Below the pieces are notes generated by a model. The model worked only from the letters and a program-made list of their open reading frames with translations. It was not told where the DNA came from and searched no databases. Source: Nitrospirota bacterium (GTDB lineage: Bacteria > Nitrospirota > Nitrospiria > Nitrospirales > UBA8639). Taken from it: 8,154 nt of DNA. A program made the position numbers and the translations under genes. The stretch spans positions 1 to 8,154 of the forward strand of contig QIMB01000418.1 in assembly GCA_003233615.1 (NCBI GenBank). The letters run 5' to 3'. Of the stretch, positions 5,271 through 8,154 are shown in pieces; the first letter of the stretch is position 1; each line of letters starts with the position of its first letter.

Positions 5271-6779
5271 ATGAGTAGCCAATTCAACACATCCGTTATC
5301 ATTCTTGCCGCAGGGCAGGGCACTCGAATGAAATCTACGTTGCCGAAAGTATTGCATGCTGTTGCAGGACGTCCTATGTTGGGGTACGCGATGCTTTTAG
5401 CCCGCCAGGTCGCAAGCAACAATGTGGCGGTGGTGGTCGGTCATGGGGCTGACTCCGTTCGGACATACCTGACACAAGACAAGGCACAATTCGAGCCTTT
5501 TCTGGTGGTAGAACAATCTCAACAGTTAGGGACTGGACATGCTGTACAGCAAGCCTATCCTGCATTGATTCGGCATTCTTCTGAGTCAGCTAGTCAGTAT
5601 GTGATTATGTGCGGTGATACGCCCTTATTAACCGCTGCAACCCTGATGGCGTTAGTGAGCTATCATCAATCACAAGGTGCGACGCTGACATTGTTAACCA
5701 CAGTCTTGCCAGATCCCAGCGGATATGGGCGAGTGATTCGCAGTGCAGGTGGAACGGTGTGTCGGGTTGTTGAGGATCGAGATGCTTCAGCAGAAGAGAA
5801 ACAGGTATCTGAAATTAATGTCGGAACGTATATTGTAGAAGCCACATTTCTCGAAAAAGCACTTGGACAATTGAAACCTCAAAATGCACAGGGTGAATAT
5901 TACCTCACCGACATTATTGAGATGGGAGTGCAAGAGGGGAAGACGGTCATGGCCTGGGTAACTGACGATTGCTTAGAAACAACGGGTGTGAACACCCGGG
6001 TACATTTGGCAGTGGCCGAAAAAGAAATGCGTCGGAGGATTTGCGAGCGGTTGATGTTGGATGGTGTCACAATCCTGGATCCTGACCGGGTTGTGGTCGA
6101 TCATTCTGTCACGGTTGGTCGTGATACGGTGTTGCATCCAGGGGTCATTCTTGAGGGTGAGACTCATGTTGGGGAAGATTGTACGATTCAGGCGAATTCA
6201 CGACTGACCAATGCTATCGTGCATCGAGGAGTGAAGATTCTCGATGCCTGCATTCTTCAGGAGTCTATGGTTGAGGAAGACGCGGTAATCGGACCCATGG
6301 CACATGTGCGGCCTGGGAGTGTGATTCATAAAAAAGCCAAAGTTGGAAATTTCGTGGAACTCAAAAAAACCGAAGTTGGGGAAGGATCCAAGGTGAATCA
6401 TCTCAGCTACCTTGGAGATACGTGGATCGGTCGGAATGTGAATGTCGGCGCTGGAACGATTACCTGTAATTATGATGGCTATCGAAAAGAACAAACGGTC
6501 ATAGAGGATGATGTTTTTATTGGAAGTGATGTTCAACTTATTGCTCCGGTCACGATTGGCGCAGGTGCCTTAATTGCTGCGGGAACGACCGTGACCGAAA
6601 ATGTTCCAGCCAATGCCCTTGGAATTTCTCGCACCCCACAAACAAATAAAGAAGGAACGGCGGCACGTCGTCGAGCGTTGTTGGATCCCTCAGTTCTTCC
6701 CGCCAATGGTAAAACATGTCAGGCTGAAGATAGGCCAGTATCAACACCCGTTGTTCAAAAACCCCCAGAATCATCCTAA
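5271..6779 (+). CDS. glmU: Bifunctional N-acetylglucosamine-1-phosphate uridyltransferase / glucosamine-1-phosphate acetyltransferase
   Basis: Cytoplasmic enzyme that acetylates glucosamine-1-phosphate and then couples it to UTP to make UDP-GlcNAc, the precursor of peptidoglycan and lipopolysaccharide. The N-terminal nucleotidyltransferase has LAAGQGTRMKSTLPKVLH (12-29), GTGHAVQQA (88-95), the metal-binding D116 in CGDTPLL and N241 in GVNTR. The C-terminal left-handed beta-helix (about 265-450) has R347, K365, the catalytic H377 in VNHLSYLGD, Y380 and N400 in NYDG. Each is offset by 14 from the E. coli residues R333, K351, H363, Y366 and N386. At 502 residues it is longer than the usual 456 or so. 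About 35 residues after the final helix are Pro/Ser-rich and look disordered. The ATG at 5271 lacks a clear ribosome-binding site, but the next residues are the family start. Confidence 0.97.
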   Translation: MSSQFNTSVIILAAGQGTRMKSTLPKVLHAVAGRPMLGYAMLLARQVASNNVAVVVGHGADSVRTYLTQDKAQFEPFLVVEQSQQLGTGHAVQQAYPALIRHSSESASQYVIMCGDTPLLTAATLMALVSYHQSQGATLTLLTTVLPDPSGYGRVIRSAGGTVCRVVEDRDASAEEKQVSEINVGTYIVEATFLEKALGQLKPQNAQGEYYLTDIIEMGVQEGKTVMAWVTDDCLETTGVNTRVHLAVAEKEMRRRICERLMLDGVTILDPDRVVVDHSVTVGRDTVLHPGVILEGETHVGEDCTIQANSRLTNAIVHRGVKILDACILQESMVEEDAVIGPMAHVRPGSVIHKKAKVGNFVELKKTEVGEGSKVNHLSYLGDTWIGRNVNVGAGTITCNYDGYRKEQTVIEDDVFIGSDVQLIAPVTIGAGALIAAGTTVTENVPANALGISRTPQTNKEGTAARRRALLDPSVLPANGKTCQAEDRPVSTPVVQKPPESS

Positions 6780-6811
6780 TTGTGCTTTGTAGATCTTTTG
6801 ATCTGGTGGAA

Positions 6812-6823
6812 TGAACGCGTTCA
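6812..6823. promoter_or_regulatory. 12-bp perfect palindrome TGAACGCGTTCA in the glmU-glmS gap
   Basis: It lies 33 bases after the glmU stop and about 90 bases before the glmS start. Just before it is AGATC-TTTT-GATCT (6791-6804), and GTGCT at 6782-6786 can pair with AGCAC at 6823-6827 to enclose both. It could be an operator or a processed hairpin between the two genes. It has no U-tract, so it does not look like an intrinsic terminator. Confidence 0.3.
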
Positions 6824-6913
6824 GCACGCATTAAGTTTCTCCATGAATTCACCGAAAAATCATGTATCGCCATAGAATATCCTAGAAACTGACTCAATAA
6901 GAAAGCGTCGCTC

Positions 6914-7570
6914 ATGTGTGGAATCATCGGGTATGTTGGGAGTGAATCTGCAGTCCCCATATTGATAGCGGGACTACGGCAACTTGAGTATCGTGGCTAT
7001 GACTCGGCTGGGATTGCCATTCAACATAATGGACATCTGGAAATTCGGCGAAGCGTGGGGAAACTGATCAATTTGGAAGCGAATCTTTCTCATGATTCGG
7101 TCCATGGAAGGATGGGTATTGGACATACGCGTTGGGCAACACACGGGCGGCCATCAGAGCAAAATGCCCATCCCCACCGTTCAGGAGAAGTGGTACTCGT
7201 CCATAATGGCATTATTGAAAATTTTTTGACCTTACGGCATCGATTGGAGTCAGAGGGGTATCGTTTCGAATCAGAAACGGATACAGAAGTCATTGCTCAT
7301 TTATTGTCTTCCGCCGTGAAGAGGGGAAACCGATTGAATGAAGCCGTTCGTCAGGTGGCCCATGAATTACATGGCAGTTATGCCATCGCAGTCATGTCGT
7401 TGGCTGAGCCGGGACGAATTGTGGTCAGTCGTTCTGGATGTCCCCTGGTCATTGGATTGAATAGCACGGGGGCATTTTTAGCCTCGGATGTTACTCCACT
7501 CTTGGCACATACTCGCGAGGTTGTGTTTTTGGAAGATGGAGAAGTTGGAATATTGCATGCAGGAGTCTGA
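6914..7570 (+). CDS. glmS: Glucosamine-6-phosphate synthase (isomerizing), glutaminase part; frame broken by TGA at 7568
   Basis: GlmS converts fructose-6-phosphate and glutamine to glucosamine-6-phosphate, the first committed step to UDP-GlcNAc. This 218-residue frame is the N-terminal class II glutamine amidotransferase domain. The nucleophile is C2 (exposed after Met removal). The other visible residues are R73-W74 in GHTRWATHG, N98-G99 in VHNGIIEN and D123 in ETDTE, all at the same numbers as in E. coli. The domain normally runs to about residue 240. Here the frame stops after VVFLEDGEVGILHAGV, within the last strands of the fold, so the fragment lacks its final 15-25 residues. The isomerase half follows in the +1 frame. 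It is preceded by a 134-bp gap after glmU and has only a weak purine stretch upstream (AAGAAAG). The identity is certain; whether this is a separate protein is doubtful. Confidence 0.93.
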   Translation: MCGIIGYVGSESAVPILIAGLRQLEYRGYDSAGIAIQHNGHLEIRRSVGKLINLEANLSHDSVHGRMGIGHTRWATHGRPSEQNAHPHRSGEVVLVHNGIIENFLTLRHRLESEGYRFESETDTEVIAHLLSSAVKRGNRLNEAVRQVAHELHGSYAIAVMSLAEPGRIVVSRSGCPLVIGLNSTGAFLASDVTPLLAHTREVVFLEDGEVGILHAGV

Positions 7571-8154
7571 GATTCAAGTTTTTGATCCAGATGGACAGCC
7601 AAAAGTTTTTCGAGCTGAAACCATTCTTTGGGATGCCGAAGCTGCTGAAAAAGGTGGATATCCAGATTTTATGACGAAGGAAATTCATGAACAGCCGCAA
7701 GTCATCATGGATACGCTTCGTGGCCGGTATGATTATGAATCGGGAGAAGCCGATCTACCAGATTTAGCCATGACCAAAGAAGAATTATTAAGTGCCGGGC
7801 GATTTTGGATTGTCGCATGTGGGACTTCCTGGCATGCCGGATTAGTTGGAAAATATCTTTTTGAAGAAATGGTCCGTCGACCCATTCAAGTTGATATTGG
7901 CTCAGAATTCCGGTATCGCGAATCAATGATTCAACAAAATGATGTATTCATCGCCATTTCCCAATCTGGTGAAACAGCTGACACGTTAGCTGCAGCGCGA
8001 GAGGCCAAGCGGCATGGGGCACGGGTGTTGGCTATCGTGAATGTCGTAGGTAGTACCTTAGCTCGTGAAGCCGACGGGGTGATTTATACGCGTTGCGGAC
8101 CGGAGATTAGCGTGGCTTCAACTAAAGCGTTTACGGGGCAAATCATTGCCTTGT
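7557..8154 (+). CDS. glmS: Glucosamine-6-phosphate synthase, isomerase (SIS) part, in the +1 frame and partial at the window end
   Basis: An open frame of 199 codons runs to the window edge without a stop. From the ATG at 7557 it reads MQESEIQVFDPDG, then the linker motif FMTKEIHEQP at 38-47. The first SIS domain has ACGTSWHAG at 87-95, IGSEFRYRES at 114-123, the phosphate-binding SQSGETADT at 135-143 and ASTKAFT at 187-193. The second SIS domain is outside the window. The frame is +1 relative to the glutaminase frame; removing one base near 7545-7568 would join the two into an ordinary GlmS of about 610 residues. The ATG overlaps the upstream stop by 14 bases and has GGAGAAG at 7538-7544 twelve bases before it, so independent translation is possible in principle. 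I treat it as the displaced 3' part of one gene. Confidence 0.9.
   Translation, partial: MQESEIQVFDPDGQPKVFRAETILWDAEAAEKGGYPDFMTKEIHEQPQVIMDTLRGRYDYESGEADLPDLAMTKEELLSAGRFWIVACGTSWHAGLVGKYLFEEMVRRPIQVDIGSEFRYRESMIQQNDVFIAISQSGETADTLAAAREAKRHGARVLAIVNVVGSTLAREADGVIYTRCGPEISVASTKAFTGQIIAL

Noticed and set aside
6198..6536. 112-codon minus-strand open frame inside glmU
   Set aside because: Antisense shadow of the beta-helix domain; composition is unlike a real protein.
6780..6913. glmS ribozyme/riboswitch before glmS
   Set aside because: The gap is only 134 bases and shows none of the glmS ribozyme core I can recognise; the element is mainly a Firmicutes feature.
6550..6960. 136-codon minus-strand open frame across the glmU end and glmS start
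   Set aside because: Mostly antisense to well-conserved glmU and glmS coding sequence, with no recognisable domain.

Overview
The window is ordinary chromosomal housekeeping sequence from a Gram-negative-type bacterium of roughly balanced base composition. Gene order and protein style (tmk-holB-metG facing away from a DUF502 gene followed by glmU and glmS, with purine-rich 'GVRSQ'-type intergenic repeats and a 'CHPERSAAESKDL'-type palindrome) suggest the Nitrospira/Nitrospirota lineage. That placement is an inference from memory; no marker gene here proves it.

Layout. At the left edge, positions 1-66 (+) hold the last 21 codons of what looks like an undecaprenyl-phosphate sugar phosphotransferase, convergent with metG. 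On the minus strand, read right to left, is a cluster tmk (thymidylate kinase), holB (DNA polymerase III delta' subunit) and metG (methionyl-tRNA synthetase). tmk and holB are 28 bp apart. holB and metG are separated by about 309 bp packed with repeats. On the plus strand, diverging from tmk across a 284-bp repeat-bearing gap, are a two-TM DUF502 membrane protein, glmU and glmS. glmS runs off the right edge. GlmS makes glucosamine-6-phosphate and GlmU turns glucosamine-1-phosphate into UDP-GlcNAc, so the right half is an amino-sugar/cell-envelope precursor locus (GlmM is not in the window).

The most notable result is that two of the conserved genes are broken by frameshifts of the same sign. 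metG loses its C-terminal tRNA-binding OB-fold domain at a 7-A run (444-450), but that domain is fully preserved one frame over (97-445). glmS is interrupted by a TGA at 7568-7570 near the end of the glutaminase domain, and the isomerase (SIS) domain continues intact in the +1 frame to the window end. Sequence or assembly indels are the simplest explanation. For glmS, a split gene with overlapping start/stop is a less likely alternative.

The second theme is intergenic repeats. Two related purine/pyrimidine nested inverted repeats lie in the holB-metG and tmk-DUF502 gaps. A REP/REPIN-like palindrome lies next to the first. A third pyrimidine tract supplies the last codons and the stop of holB. 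I found no new defence, mobile or secretion system, no RNA gene and no CRISPR array.
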